Positions 35,663 through 44,213 of a stretch of DNA of 46,470 nt are shown piece after piece (the first letter of the stretch is position 1; each line of letters opens with the position of its first letter). The translations under genes were made by a program, and so were the position numbers. The notes under the pieces were generated by a model that was given only the letters and a program-made list of their open reading frames with translations, was not told the DNA's origin and ran no database searches. The DNA is from Sulfurovum sp. (GTDB taxonomy: Bacteria > Campylobacterota > Campylobacteria > Campylobacterales > Sulfurovaceae), in assembly GCA_027019175.1 (NCBI GenBank), contig JALUXB010000005.1, positions 1 to 46,470 on the forward strand, written 5' to 3'.

Positions 35663-35679
35663 GATCTTCCCTGAAGATC
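35663..35679 (-). terminator. Hairpin at the moxR stop codon
   Basis: GATCTTC-CCT-GAAGATC, seven perfect pairs, overlapping the moxR TGA. No T run on the minus strand, so it may attenuate or protect the moxR message rather than stop all transcription. Confidence 0.45.
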
Positions 35680-36625
35680 ACGGAATTGGCACTGCCGCAA
35701 GAATCTTCTCAATAATTTGATCCTGCGTTATCTCTTCCGCAAGCGCTTCATAACTGAGAATGATACGGTGTCTGAGTACCTCTTTGGCAATATAGGCGAT
35801 CTCGATAGGTGATACATAGTCCTGCCCTTTCAAGTACGCAATCGCACGGCTTGCCTTGTACATGTCAATACTCGCACGCGGGCTGGCACCAAACTCGATG
35901 AATGGCTCCAGTTCTTCCAGACCGTACGCTTTGGGATCACGGGTAGCAGCAACCAGTTCGATGATGTAGCGTTCTACCTCTTCATCCATATGGACGTCCA
36001 TCGCCTCTTTTCGGATGCGCTCGATATCCTCTTTGGTCGCTACCTGTTCAATGGTACCAAAGGCATTATTCGCCACACGGCGCGCAATTTCAAGCTCCTC
36101 TTCTTTGGTGTTATAGCCCACAACCACTTTCATCATAAAACGGTCAAGCTGTGCTTCGGGAAGCTCATACGCCCCTTCCTGCTCGACAGGGTTCTGGGTT
36201 GCCATAACCAGGAATGGCAAATCGATCTTGAAAGTTTCGTCACCAATGGTTACCTGCCGTTCCTGCATTACTTCCAAAAGGGCTGACTGCACCTTTGCCG
36301 GCGCACGGTTAATCTCATCTGCAAGCAGCAGGTTTGTAAAGACAGGTCCCTGTTTGATCTTGAAAGTGTTGTTGGAAGGATCGTAAATCTCTGTACCGAT
36401 GATATCCGAAGGCAGCAGATCCGGGGTAAACTGCACACGTTTGAAGTCGAGTCCAAGACTCTTTGCCAGGGCATTGACCGTCGTGGTCTTCGCAAGCCCG
36501 GGAACCCCTTCGAGCAAAATATGCCCGCGGCAAAGCAGACCGGCAAGCAGCCCTTCTACCATCTTCTCCTGACCGACAACGACCTTCGCCATTTCCTGTT
36601 TGATATTTTGAATGATTTGACTCAA
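35678..36625 (-). CDS. moxR: MoxR family AAA+ ATPase
   Basis: 315 aa. Walker A GVPGLAKTT (residues 39-47), Walker B LLADEINRAP, sensor 1 VMATQNPVEQEG, and sensor 2 region GASPRASIDM, all intact. It acts as a chaperone-like ATPase that assembles or activates the vWA proteins encoded downstream. Starts on TTG at 36625 with AGGAG seven bases upstream; the next ATG is inside helix 1. First gene of the Bat cluster; a TATACT about 37 bases upstream may be its -10. Confidence 0.95.
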   Translation of the reverse strand: MSQIIQNIKQEMAKVVVGQEKMVEGLLAGLLCRGHILLEGVPGLAKTTTVNALAKSLGLDFKRVQFTPDLLPSDIIGTEIYDPSNNTFKIKQGPVFTNLLLADEINRAPAKVQSALLEVMQERQVTIGDETFKIDLPFLVMATQNPVEQEGAYELPEAQLDRFMMKVVVGYNTKEEELEIARRVANNAFGTIEQVATKEDIERIRKEAMDVHMDEEVERYIIELVAATRDPKAYGLEELEPFIEFGASPRASIDMYKASRAIAYLKGQDYVSPIEIAYIAKEVLRHRIILSYEALAEEITQDQIIEKILAAVPIP

Positions 36626-36690
36626 GTGAAACTCCTGAATAGTATTGATTAAGAAGAGTATACTTGAGTGAGGTAAACTAAAGTTAAACG

Positions 36691-39600
36691 TTATTTTTGC
36701 TGTTTTAAAAAGCCCATCGCAGCAGCGATGATGTCATCGTCATCTTTGGAGGCAGCCTTGAGCACCACACGCTCTTTCCCCTCCTCTGCAAACTCGATAA
36801 AGACATTCTCCCCATAAGAAGAGACTTTGACAATACCCTGTTCTTTTGCCAACACTTTCATGACCATTACATCGATAAACTGACGGGTTACAGTATCGGG
36901 TTTGCCAAACCGGTCGGCAATCTCGCTTTCAATTTCATACACTTCACCGACACTTTCACACTGCGCCAGACGACGGTAAAGCTCCAGCCGCAGTCTGTCT
37001 TCTTCAATGAGCTCTTCACTCAGGTACGCCTGTACGGCAAGTTTCATATCGACCTGACGCGTCACCTCTTTGCTCTGACCACTCAGTTCCCTGATGGCAT
37101 CTTCGAGCATACGTAAATACAGAGAGTAACCGATCTGCTTAATATGTCCGCTCTGCGCTTCGCCGATGATATTCCCGCCACCGCGGATCTCAAGGTCATG
37201 AAAGGCCAATACCGCCCCGCTGCCAAGGTCTGAGTGGGACTCCAGTGCCAACAGTCTTCGTCTGGCATTGTCGCTCAAACGCTCTTTATCTGTCACCACA
37301 AAATAGCAGTACCCCTCTTTACCCCCACGCCCTACACGGCCACGCAATTGATGCAGATCCGCAATACCGAAATTATCCGCTCCGTCAACGATCATGGTAT
37401 TGGCATGGGGCATATGGATACCCGATTCGACAATGGAGGTAGAGAGCAGTACATCATACTCACCGTCTTCGAACTTCATCATCTCATCTTCTGTCTCTTT
37501 GGCCGAAATCTTCGAATGAAGCACGGCTATGCGCAACTTTGGCAAAATCTCAAGCAACTCTTTTTTCTTCTCTTCAATGCCGGCAATGGAGTTGAATACA
37601 TAGAATATCTGCCCACCGCGGCGAAGCTCCCTTAAAATCGCCTCTTTGATCACCTTCTCATCGTAACTCTTTACAAAGGTTCGTACCCCCTGTCGCTCCA
37701 CAGGTGGGGTAAGGATCTCAGAAAAGCTCTTTACCTGTGAAAGTGCCATATTGAGCGAACGGGGGATCGGCGTGGCTGACATGCTCAGCAGGTGCGTGTC
37801 AATACTCATCTCTTTAAGCGCTTCTTTCTGCTTGACACCAAACTTGTGCTCCTCGTCAATGACCACCAGTGCCAGGTTTTTAAACTTTGCTTTCAACAGT
37901 GCATGGGTTCCCACTACCACATCGATGCTGCCCTGCTCGAGCCCTCTTAAAATAGCGTTTTTTTCCTTCGTGCTTGTAAAGCGGTCAAGTTTGGCAACCT
38001 TGATGTCCCACTCGTAAAAACGCTCTTTGAGACTCTTGTAGTGCTGCGATGTCAACAGTGTCGTAGGGGCGATCATCATCGCCTGGTATCCGTTTTTTAC
38101 CGCAATGAACATCCCGTTCATTGCTACTTCGGTCTTCCCAAACCCTACATCCGCACTCAGCAGCCTGTCCATCATGCGGCCGCTTTGCATATCTTCCAGC
38201 ATTTCAAAGATTGCACGCTCCTGATCCTCTGTATGCACAAAGCCTGCTTTAGCCAAAAAGAGCTGATGCTCTGCCGCGATCTTTGCCGCCAACTCCCTCT
38301 CTTCGCTGTTTCTGGCTCCCTGCTCACTACTCACTAAGCGAATTCCTTTTTTCAGGTGCCGCTGTGCAGAAAGGTTGATGATCTGTGAAGCAATGGCAAA
38401 AAGTTTCTCTTTAACTTTGCCCTTGAGCTTCTTGAAGCTTGCCTTGCCCATACGGTCAAGTACCGGCAGCGCACCGCCCTCAGCCACATAACGGTCTATC
38501 ACTTCAAGGTTGCTCACCGGAATGAGCAGGGTATCTTCATTTTGGTACATGATGGTGACAAATTCCGAAGTCGCTCCCAGCACTTCACGCTTCTCAATAC
38601 CCTTGAAGATACCCACACCATGGTTTTCATGTACCACATAGTCACCGGGCTTCAGCTCATCAAGAATTATGCTTGCTTTTTTAACCTTTTTACGTTTGAG
38701 CGGTTTGTTCAAAGAAAGGATCAGCTTATCCGGTCCAAGCAGATTGACGATACCGTCCTGATAGACAAAGGTAATATTCTCAAAGCTGTGCAGCTGTGAA
38801 CCGCGGACAATACTTTCGTTTCGCGCCAGCACGGTGATTTGCTTATCTTCGTGCGATTCAAGCAGCTTGTTAGGGTCTGCTACTTCAAGATCGCGGTAGC
38901 GTGTCGCTTCCGGTACAGTAGGCAGCAAAAAGCTTTTGCGTTCCACCAACGGCGTATCCAGCTCGTAAATCTCCTGCAGCTCCTCATCAAGGTTACGGCA
39001 CAGTATACCTTTCGCAGTATCGAACGCACTTTGCCCCAGTGCTTCGAGGTGCCACAGTCCCAATGAATCAATGTCTTTGACAAAAGTATCGTAAGCACTG
39101 TGTTCACATCGGTTTTTAAGTGCCTCATGCTCCTCTGCACCCAAAGCCAGAAAGGCCGGTGTAACAGTAATACCCTCCAGTTCCTCACCCTCACGCTTCT
39201 GTGTCGTTTCATCATAATGGTGGATAGACTCCACCTCTTCATCAAAAAGTGAAATACGGTAAGGCTTGTCGCTTTTTACCGGAAAAATATCGATAATATC
39301 GCCTCTAAAAGAGACCTCTCCCCGCTGTGCAGCAATGTCGGTAAAGTGGTATCCCCACCGGTAGAGCTTCTCTTTAAGCTCAGCAAGCGTCAGAGTCTCG
39401 CCAAACTCGATGCTGAGTTCATCATAAAGTTCCGGCTTTGGAAAAGGCAGCATCACCGTATGCAGCGGCGCGATCAGTAGCGGTTTTTTAGTACTCCTGT
39501 AAAAGCCAAAAAGCGCACCAAAAAAGTCACGCAGCTCCTCACTGTAGGGACGCATATCCTCCCCCACACTCACACGGATATCGGGCAGCACAAAGGTATC

Positions 39601-39720
39601 ATACCCAAGCAGCTTTGCTACATCACCCACCTGCTTTGCCTCTTTGTCATCGGCACAGATGAGAAGATTGCTTTGGGCACCTGCTTCAAGGTACTCGTAA
39701 ATATTGCTTTGAATTATCAT
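36691..39720 (-). CDS. mfd: Transcription-repair coupling factor Mfd
   Basis: 1009 aa translocase that removes RNA polymerase stalled at lesions and recruits UvrA. N-terminal UvrB-like region (1-340), the polymerase-interaction domain with PGDYVVHENHGVGIFKG, then the RecG-like motor: SADVGFGKTEVAMNGMF (Walker A), VIDEEHKFGV (DEEH box), MSATPIPRSLNMAL, and LLSTSIVESGIHMPHANT/QLRGRVGRGGKEG. C-terminal TRCF domain. Shorter than E. coli Mfd, as in related bacteria. Residues about 462-470 (VSSEQGAR) are encoded by a heptamer array that also occurs in dnaX. Promoter-distal neighbour is moxR. Confidence 0.97.
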   Translation of the reverse strand: MIIQSNIYEYLEAGAQSNLLICADDKEAKQVGDVAKLLGYDTFVLPDIRVSVGEDMRPYSEELRDFFGALFGFYRSTKKPLLIAPLHTVMLPFPKPELYDELSIEFGETLTLAELKEKLYRWGYHFTDIAAQRGEVSFRGDIIDIFPVKSDKPYRISLFDEEVESIHHYDETTQKREGEELEGITVTPAFLALGAEEHEALKNRCEHSAYDTFVKDIDSLGLWHLEALGQSAFDTAKGILCRNLDEELQEIYELDTPLVERKSFLLPTVPEATRYRDLEVADPNKLLESHEDKQITVLARNESIVRGSQLHSFENITFVYQDGIVNLLGPDKLILSLNKPLKRKKVKKASIILDELKPGDYVVHENHGVGIFKGIEKREVLGATSEFVTIMYQNEDTLLIPVSNLEVIDRYVAEGGALPVLDRMGKASFKKLKGKVKEKLFAIASQIINLSAQRHLKKGIRLVSSEQGARNSEERELAAKIAAEHQLFLAKAGFVHTEDQERAIFEMLEDMQSGRMMDRLLSADVGFGKTEVAMNGMFIAVKNGYQAMMIAPTTLLTSQHYKSLKERFYEWDIKVAKLDRFTSTKEKNAILRGLEQGSIDVVVGTHALLKAKFKNLALVVIDEEHKFGVKQKEALKEMSIDTHLLSMSATPIPRSLNMALSQVKSFSEILTPPVERQGVRTFVKSYDEKVIKEAILRELRRGGQIFYVFNSIAGIEEKKKELLEILPKLRIAVLHSKISAKETEDEMMKFEDGEYDVLLSTSIVESGIHMPHANTMIVDGADNFGIADLHQLRGRVGRGGKEGYCYFVVTDKERLSDNARRRLLALESHSDLGSGAVLAFHDLEIRGGGNIIGEAQSGHIKQIGYSLYLRMLEDAIRELSGQSKEVTRQVDMKLAVQAYLSEELIEEDRLRLELYRRLAQCESVGEVYEIESEIADRFGKPDTVTRQFIDVMVMKVLAKEQGIVKVSSYGENVFIEFAEEGKERVVLKAASKDDDDIIAAAMGFLKQQK
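38314..38336. repeat. Heptamer array inside mfd
   Basis: GGCTCCC, TGCTCAC, TACTCAC on the plus strand. In the mfd frame it encodes VSSEQGA between IRL and RNSEERE. Bases 38315-38334 are the exact reverse complement of 46361-46380 in dnaX, 20 of 20 bases. Confidence 0.85.
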
Positions 39721-39755
39721 TGACTTTCCTGATCTTTAGCTTATGCCTGTCACAC

Positions 39756-39848
39756 GTAGGGTGCGTAATCACGCACCTTCAATCCGTTGTGAGGAAACAG
39801 CATTCACTATCGGATTACGCGTAAATGGTGCGAGATTTCGCACCCTAC
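39756..39848. repeat. REP/iREP pair between mfd and folC
   Basis: Outward-facing palindromes: GTAG plus GGTGCGT-AATC-ACGCACC at left, and GGTGCGA-GATT-TCGCACC plus CTAC at right. In the right arm the innermost pair changed from T-A to A-T, so the stem is preserved by two compensating changes. Total 93 bases, same design as 8404-8497 including CTTCAA and TACGCGTAAA inside. Confidence 0.85.
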
Positions 39849-39874
39849 GATGGGTAAAAAATTTTGTAATTATA

Positions 39875-41095
39875 CTACTTTTCACTCTTAATTCTTTTCA
39901 AAAACGCCTCAACGGTATAGAACGATCCAAAAACCAGATAGTGCTCCTTGGGATCCATCTTCCCCTCAAACATACTATAGTCGATCCCGACCCGTTTCAA
40001 TGCCGCCTCGATCGCTTCAATCGTTGTCGCACGCTGCGACGCGATAGGGATAATCTCCACCCGTTTTGTTTTGGGTTTGAGTATTCGCAGTACTGCTTCG
40101 TAATCCTTGTCATCAAGTGAATTGTAAATGAGCACCGTCTCAGGCTTCATCGATGCAACGATCGCTTTGGCAGCAAGCGGGTTATGTCCTACATCGATAC
40201 GGATATTTTCACTCAGCGGATAGAAGCGTCCGAAGAGTTCCAGTGTCTTCAGATCATCGATACTGTACTTTATGTCCAAAATATCTAAAGCCCGCAACGC
40301 CACCTTCACATTCTCAATAAGATAACCGGGCCACCCTTTCGCTTTGGCTATCTCATCCAACTGTATCATCTCCTGAACGCTGAACCCTGAACCCTGAACC
40401 CTAAAAAGCTCTGCATTTTTCTCTTTGGCAATCCGCTTCGCCACCTCAACCACTTCATCATAAGGCTGCGGTGCCAACAGCGCCTTCTTTTGGATACTGC
40501 GTATCTTGGTCACCGCAATCTCCTCGATACTATCACCCAAAAATGCCTGATGGTCAATGCCTATGGGTGTGATGACACTCAGCGCCTTGTCACAGACATT
40601 GGTCGCATCATACTCACCGCCAAGCCCCGCTTCAAGCACCATCAGATCACATTTTTCAAACACAACCAATGCCAAAAGTGTGGTATATTCAAAATAGGAG
40701 AGTGCATCGGCCATCGCTTCACCCAAAACAGAAAAAAGTTTTCGGTGTGCCGCTTCCAGTACCTCATCGGAAGCATCATCCCCGTTCAACCAGATACGCT
40801 CATTGAATTTCAGGATATGTGGAGAGGAGTAGTGTCCAACTGAAAATGGACACTTCTCATCCTCCATCTTCCATCTTCCATCTTCCATCCCTTTCCGCCA
40901 GGCAAGATAAGCCATCATTCTTCCTGTGGAACCTTTGCCATTCGTTCCGACAACATGTACGGTTTGGGGGTGATTGATATGTGGTTTGAGCATGGCATAC
41001 GCCTGGTGTACCCGCTCATGGTCAATCTCTTTGTAGTAAAGCGGTTTTTGCCCCAGAAAGGATGCTAACGGCGTAATTGGTGCTTCATTCTTCAT
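39875..41095 (-). CDS. folC: Folylpolyglutamate/dihydrofolate synthase
   Basis: 406 aa Mur-ligase-type enzyme adding glutamate to folates. The ATP loop GTNGKGSTGRMMAY (residues about 49-62), the SSPHILKFNERI block, LEAGLGGEYDATNV and GIDHQAFLG are present. Two insertions are encoded by heptamer arrays: GMEDGRWKMEDEK (about 68-80), between the ATP-loop helix and the VGHYSSPH strand, and RVQGSGFSVQE (about 232-242). The ATG at 41095 overlaps the end of the lptE-like gene by 11 bases. Gene order leuS-lptE-folC fits the phylum. Confidence 0.93.
   Translation of the reverse strand: MKNEAPITPLASFLGQKPLYYKEIDHERVHQAYAMLKPHINHPQTVHVVGTNGKGSTGRMMAYLAWRKGMEDGRWKMEDEKCPFSVGHYSSPHILKFNERIWLNGDDASDEVLEAAHRKLFSVLGEAMADALSYFEYTTLLALVVFEKCDLMVLEAGLGGEYDATNVCDKALSVITPIGIDHQAFLGDSIEEIAVTKIRSIQKKALLAPQPYDEVVEVAKRIAKEKNAELFRVQGSGFSVQEMIQLDEIAKAKGWPGYLIENVKVALRALDILDIKYSIDDLKTLELFGRFYPLSENIRIDVGHNPLAAKAIVASMKPETVLIYNSLDDKDYEAVLRILKPKTKRVEIIPIASQRATTIEAIEAALKRVGIDYSMFEGKMDPKEHYLVFGSFYTVEAFLKRIKSEK
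40373..40402. repeat. Heptamer array inside folC, CTGAACC class
   Basis: CTGAACG followed by three CTGAACC and a partial unit. In the folC frame it encodes RVQGSGFSVQE. Confidence 0.9.
40858..40892. repeat. Heptamer array inside folC, CATCTTC class
   Basis: CATCCTC, three CATCTTC, CATCCCT. In the folC frame it encodes GMEDGRWKMED just after the ATP-binding helix. Confidence 0.92.
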
Positions 41096-41636
41096 CGCCG
41101 GCAAGCATTCCTTTTGCACTCGCATACGCCATAAATTCGTCAAGCGCTTTTTCAAGCCCTTTTTTGATCGCTTCGATACGCAAGGCTGAAGAGGTCAGTG
41201 AACTTTCTTGAATATCCGCTTCATATACAGTCGATATTGTTTTGACAATCTGCCCTTTTGGGGTGATCATACGAAAATGTACACGGACATTGGTACGGTA
41301 GCGTGTTACATACCCGTTGGTATAACTTAGCGGTGTAAAACTGCTGCCTGCATAAGTAATATATATTTGCGTGTTTGCCGCTTCTTTGGAAGTAACATGC
41401 CCTTTAAACCGGGTATAGACAATACGGTTCATCTCATCTTTGACATAAGGCGCATTCTCCGGCTCTGCACGGTCTACGTTCACTTCGACATATACCGAAT
41501 CACCAAAGAGCTGCCTGACTGCATGGGCAGACGGTTTGTAGCCGCAGGCGGTTAATAGCAGCAGCGCTGCTGTTAAAACAAGTAATGAGTAATGAGTAAT
41601 GAGTAACCGATTCTCTTTTATACTTGTTCTACACAC
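41085..41636 (-). CDS. lptE: LptE-like LPS-assembly lipoprotein
   Basis: 183 aa. The N-terminus is a lipoprotein signal ending in the lipobox LTAC (Cys at about residue 31), followed by GYKPSAHAVRQLFGDSVYVEVNVDRAEPENAPYVKD in the LptE pattern. The location after leuS is the same as in E. coli and Campylobacter, which supports a role in placing LptD and LPS in the outer membrane. Start chosen as GTG 41636 because GAGGAG lies eight bases before; GTG 41660 lies in a repeat. Part of the signal peptide (LLITHYSLL) is encoded by a heptamer array. Confidence 0.8.
   Translation of the reverse strand: MCRTSIKENRLLITHYSLLVLTAALLLLTACGYKPSAHAVRQLFGDSVYVEVNVDRAEPENAPYVKDEMNRIVYTRFKGHVTSKEAANTQIYITYAGSSFTPLSYTNGYVTRYRTNVRVHFRMITPKGQIVKTISTVYEADIQESSLTSSALRIEAIKKGLEKALDEFMAYASAKGMLAGDEE
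41581..41608. repeat. Heptamer array inside the lptE signal peptide
   Basis: Three copies of AGTAATG plus AGTAACC. Read on the minus strand in frame, three units (21 bases) encode the seven residues LLITHYS. Confidence 0.92.
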
Positions 41637-41653
41637 GATTTCTTCTCCTCGGT

Positions 41654-41676
41654 TGCTCACTGCTCACTCCTCACTA
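41654..41676. repeat. Heptamer array covering the leuS stop codon
   Basis: Two TGCTCAC and one TCCTCAC followed by TA. On the minus strand this reads TAG-TGAGG-AGTGAGC-AGTGAGC, so the leuS stop TAG is the first part of the array. Same AGTGAGC class as in dnaX and mfd. Confidence 0.88.
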
Positions 41677-44115
41677 TTTCGGTTTAACCGCAAGGTTCAC
41701 CAGCTTGTTGGGCACTACAATCTCTTTGACAATCTGCATACCCTGCAGCCACTTCTCTCCAGCTTCTTTTGCCAGTGCCAGGATCTCCTCTTGTGTTGCA
41801 GAAGGGTCGACTTCTATCTCGGTACGCTTTTTGCCGCCGATCATAACAACATAGAGAATGCTGTCCTGTACAAATACTTCCTCTTTGACTTCTATTTTCC
41901 CGCCAAAGTTTTCTCTTGCAAACAGTGTGTCGCTAAGCTCGGTTGCCACATGCGGGATGATCGGTTCAAGAAGGTTCAGCATAATATACATCCCCTCTGT
42001 CCACACATCAGCATTATCCTGCTTGTCCAAAGCATTAAGCGCCTCCATACAGGCAGCAATGAGGGTGTTAAAGGCAAAACTCTTCTCATACACTTCTGTA
42101 GACTTTTGCAGCGCCTCGTACACCTTGACACGCGCCAGCTTGCTCTCTTTGCCCAATGCACTATGATCAATGTCCGGAAACGTGTTCCCCGTCACTTTTG
42201 ACTTTCTGTCGTACAGCTTTTTAATGAACCTGAACGCACCGTCTACAGCAGAATCATTCCACTCCAGCTCTTTTTGCGGCGGCGCGGCAAAGAGAATGAA
42301 CAGGCGTGCCGTATCGGCACCGTACTTGGCCACCAGTGCATCCGGATCGACGGTATTACCCTTCGATTTGCTCATCTTCGCACCATCCTTGAGTACCATC
42401 CCCTGTGTCAGCAGACGCTCGAAAGGCTCGTCGACATCGTGGTAACCGAGGTCACGCAGCACTTTGGTAAAGAAACGTGCATAGAGCAGGTGCAAAATGG
42501 CGTGTTCTATCCCGCCGATGTACTGATCTACCCCCAGCCAGTAGTCTGCATCTTCCTTGTCAATGCCTACTTCTTCCCACTTTTTGGGGTTGGTCGCATA
42601 GCGGAACTGGTACCAGCTCGACTGCACGAACGTATCAAGCGTATCGGTCTCACGGATCGCTTCACCGCCGCACTTCGGACAGTGGCAGTACTTCCATGTC
42701 GGATGGTTCTCCAGCGGGTTCCCTTCACCGGTGATCTCCACATCATCAGGCAGTGCTACGGGAAGGTTTTCAAATTTTTCAGGTACCAAACCACAGTTTG
42801 GACAGTGTACAAACGGGATAGGTGCACCCCAATAACGCTGACGGCTGACACCCCAGTTACGCAGTTTGTAGTTGGTCGTTCCCTTGCCTTTGCCCTCTTC
42901 CTCCATATAGTTGGTGATAGCAATTTTTGCCTCTTCATTCCCTACACAGCTGAAACGGCCGCTGTCGATGAGGGTACCGTTTCCGGTATAAGGCAGTGCT
43001 TCTCCCCCCTCGATGACACGCTTGATAGGCAAACCGTACTTGGTTGCAAACTCGAAGTCACGTTCATCATGAGCCGGTACCGCCATCACTGCACCCCCGC
43101 CGTAGCTTGCCAGTACGAAGTTCGCTGTCCAGACAGGGATTTCCTCACCCGTAAGCGGGTGAATGACAGAGATACCCAGCGGGTACCCCTCTTTATCCTG
43201 CTTGGCACGTTCCACTTCACTCATATTGGCAATGCTTTTGATCTTCTCTGCCACCTCTGCTTCAAGCAGCCCGTGTTCGACAAGATATTTGGTAATGGGG
43301 TGCTCCGGTGCAAGCGCTGAGTAGGTGACTCCATAAATCGTATCGGGACGTGTCGTAAAGACTTCGTAACCCTCGAACTTTCCGCCAAGTTTCGCTTTGC
43401 TCTCTTCAGTCAGTTCAAAATCAAATGCCAGCCCCTGTGATTTACCGATCCAGTTGCGCTGCATCGTAATGACCTGCGAAGGCCATTTGCCTTCAAGCTG
43501 GGCAAGATCTTCAAGCAGTTCATCGGCATAGCGGATAATATCAAGATAGTAACCGGGCATCTCTTTAAGCTGTACGGGATTGTCACAGCGCCAGCAGCAC
43601 CCCTCTTCGACCTGTTCGTTGGCCAGTACGGTATGGCAGCTTTCACACCAGTTGACTGTCGTACTCTCACGGTAGAGCAGTCCCTTTTCGAACATCTCGA
43701 TAATGAACTTCTGCTCGTGCTTGGTATAGAGCGGATCACAGGTAGCGAATTCTCGTGTTTTGGAAAACGAAAGCCCCAGTGTATTCAACTCCTTTCGCAT
43801 ATAGTCGATGTTGCTGTAGGTCCACTCTTTAGGGTGTCTGCCGTGCTTGATGGCCGCATTTTCCGCAGGCATCCCGAACGCATCCCATCCGATGGGATGC
43901 AGTACATTGAACTGCTGCTTTCTGTAGTAGCGCGCCAGCGCATCACCAATGGCATAGTTGCGCACATGCCCCATATGCAGACGGCCGCTGGGGAAAGGGA
44001 ACATACTCAAAATATACTTTTTAGGCTCTGTGTGGGAATCGCTCGGCTCGAATGCCTGCTCTTCCTCCCACTGTTTTTGCCATTTTGCTTCGATTTCACT
44101 TGGGGTATAACTCAT
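41674..44115 (-). CDS. leuS: Leucyl-tRNA synthetase
   Basis: 813 aa class I synthetase. The HIGH motif is HMGH in [20 protein letters not shown], the editing (CP1) domain holds the threonine-rich [12 protein letters not shown], the zinc-like [10 protein letters not shown] insert is present, and KMSKS is intact in [16 protein letters not shown]. Full length. Starts on ATG 44115. A TATAAT 36 bases upstream is probably the -10. The stop codon lies at the edge of a heptamer array. Confidence 0.98.
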   Translation of the reverse strand: MSYTPSEIEAKWQKQWEEEQAFEPSDSHTEPKKYILSMFPFPSGRLHMGHVRNYAIGDALARYYRKQQFNVLHPIGWDAFGMPAENAAIKHGRHPKEWTYSNIDYMRKELNTLGLSFSKTREFATCDPLYTKHEQKFIIEMFEKGLLYRESTTVNWCESCHTVLANEQVEEGCCWRCDNPVQLKEMPGYYLDIIRYADELLEDLAQLEGKWPSQVITMQRNWIGKSQGLAFDFELTEESKAKLGGKFEGYEVFTTRPDTIYGVTYSALAPEHPITKYLVEHGLLEAEVAEKIKSIANMSEVERAKQDKEGYPLGISVIHPLTGEEIPVWTANFVLASYGGGAVMAVPAHDERDFEFATKYGLPIKRVIEGGEALPYTGNGTLIDSGRFSCVGNEEAKIAITNYMEEEGKGKGTTNYKLRNWGVSRQRYWGAPIPFVHCPNCGLVPEKFENLPVALPDDVEITGEGNPLENHPTWKYCHCPKCGGEAIRETDTLDTFVQSSWYQFRYATNPKKWEEVGIDKEDADYWLGVDQYIGGIEHAILHLLYARFFTKVLRDLGYHDVDEPFERLLTQGMVLKDGAKMSKSKGNTVDPDALVAKYGADTARLFILFAAPPQKELEWNDSAVDGAFRFIKKLYDRKSKVTGNTFPDIDHSALGKESKLARVKVYEALQKSTEVYEKSFAFNTLIAACMEALNALDKQDNADVWTEGMYIMLNLLEPIIPHVATELSDTLFARENFGGKIEVKEEVFVQDSILYVVMIGGKKRTEIEVDPSATQEEILALAKEAGEKWLQGMQIVKEIVVPNKLVNLAVKPK

Positions 44116-44150
44116 TGTCGCTCACTTGAAAAGGGTTTATTAGGTTGGAG

Positions 44151-44156
44151 ATTATA
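44151..44156 (-). promoter_or_regulatory. Likely -10 box of leuS
   Basis: TATAAT on the minus strand, 35 bases before the leuS ATG; weak -35 (CAACAA at 17-base spacing). Confidence 0.5.
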
Positions 44157-44185
44157 GCGCATATGGGGTTAATTGTTGGGGTGTT

Positions 44186-44213
44186 TTGAAGTGTGCAAAA
44201 TCTTGCACCCTAT
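44186..44213 (-). repeat. Degenerate REP-like palindrome at the ypfJ stop codon
   Basis: On the minus strand ATAG-GGTGCAA-GATT-TTGCACAC-TTCAA, which aligns with GTAG-GGTGCGT-AATC-ACGCACC-TTCAA at the other loci. The TAG stop codon of the zinc peptidase is the tetranucleotide itself. Confidence 0.6.

Noticed and set aside
42274-43320. Open frame of 348 codons opposite leuS
   Set aside because: leuS is clearly coding over this stretch with catalytic motifs; the opposite frame has no ribosome site or family signature.
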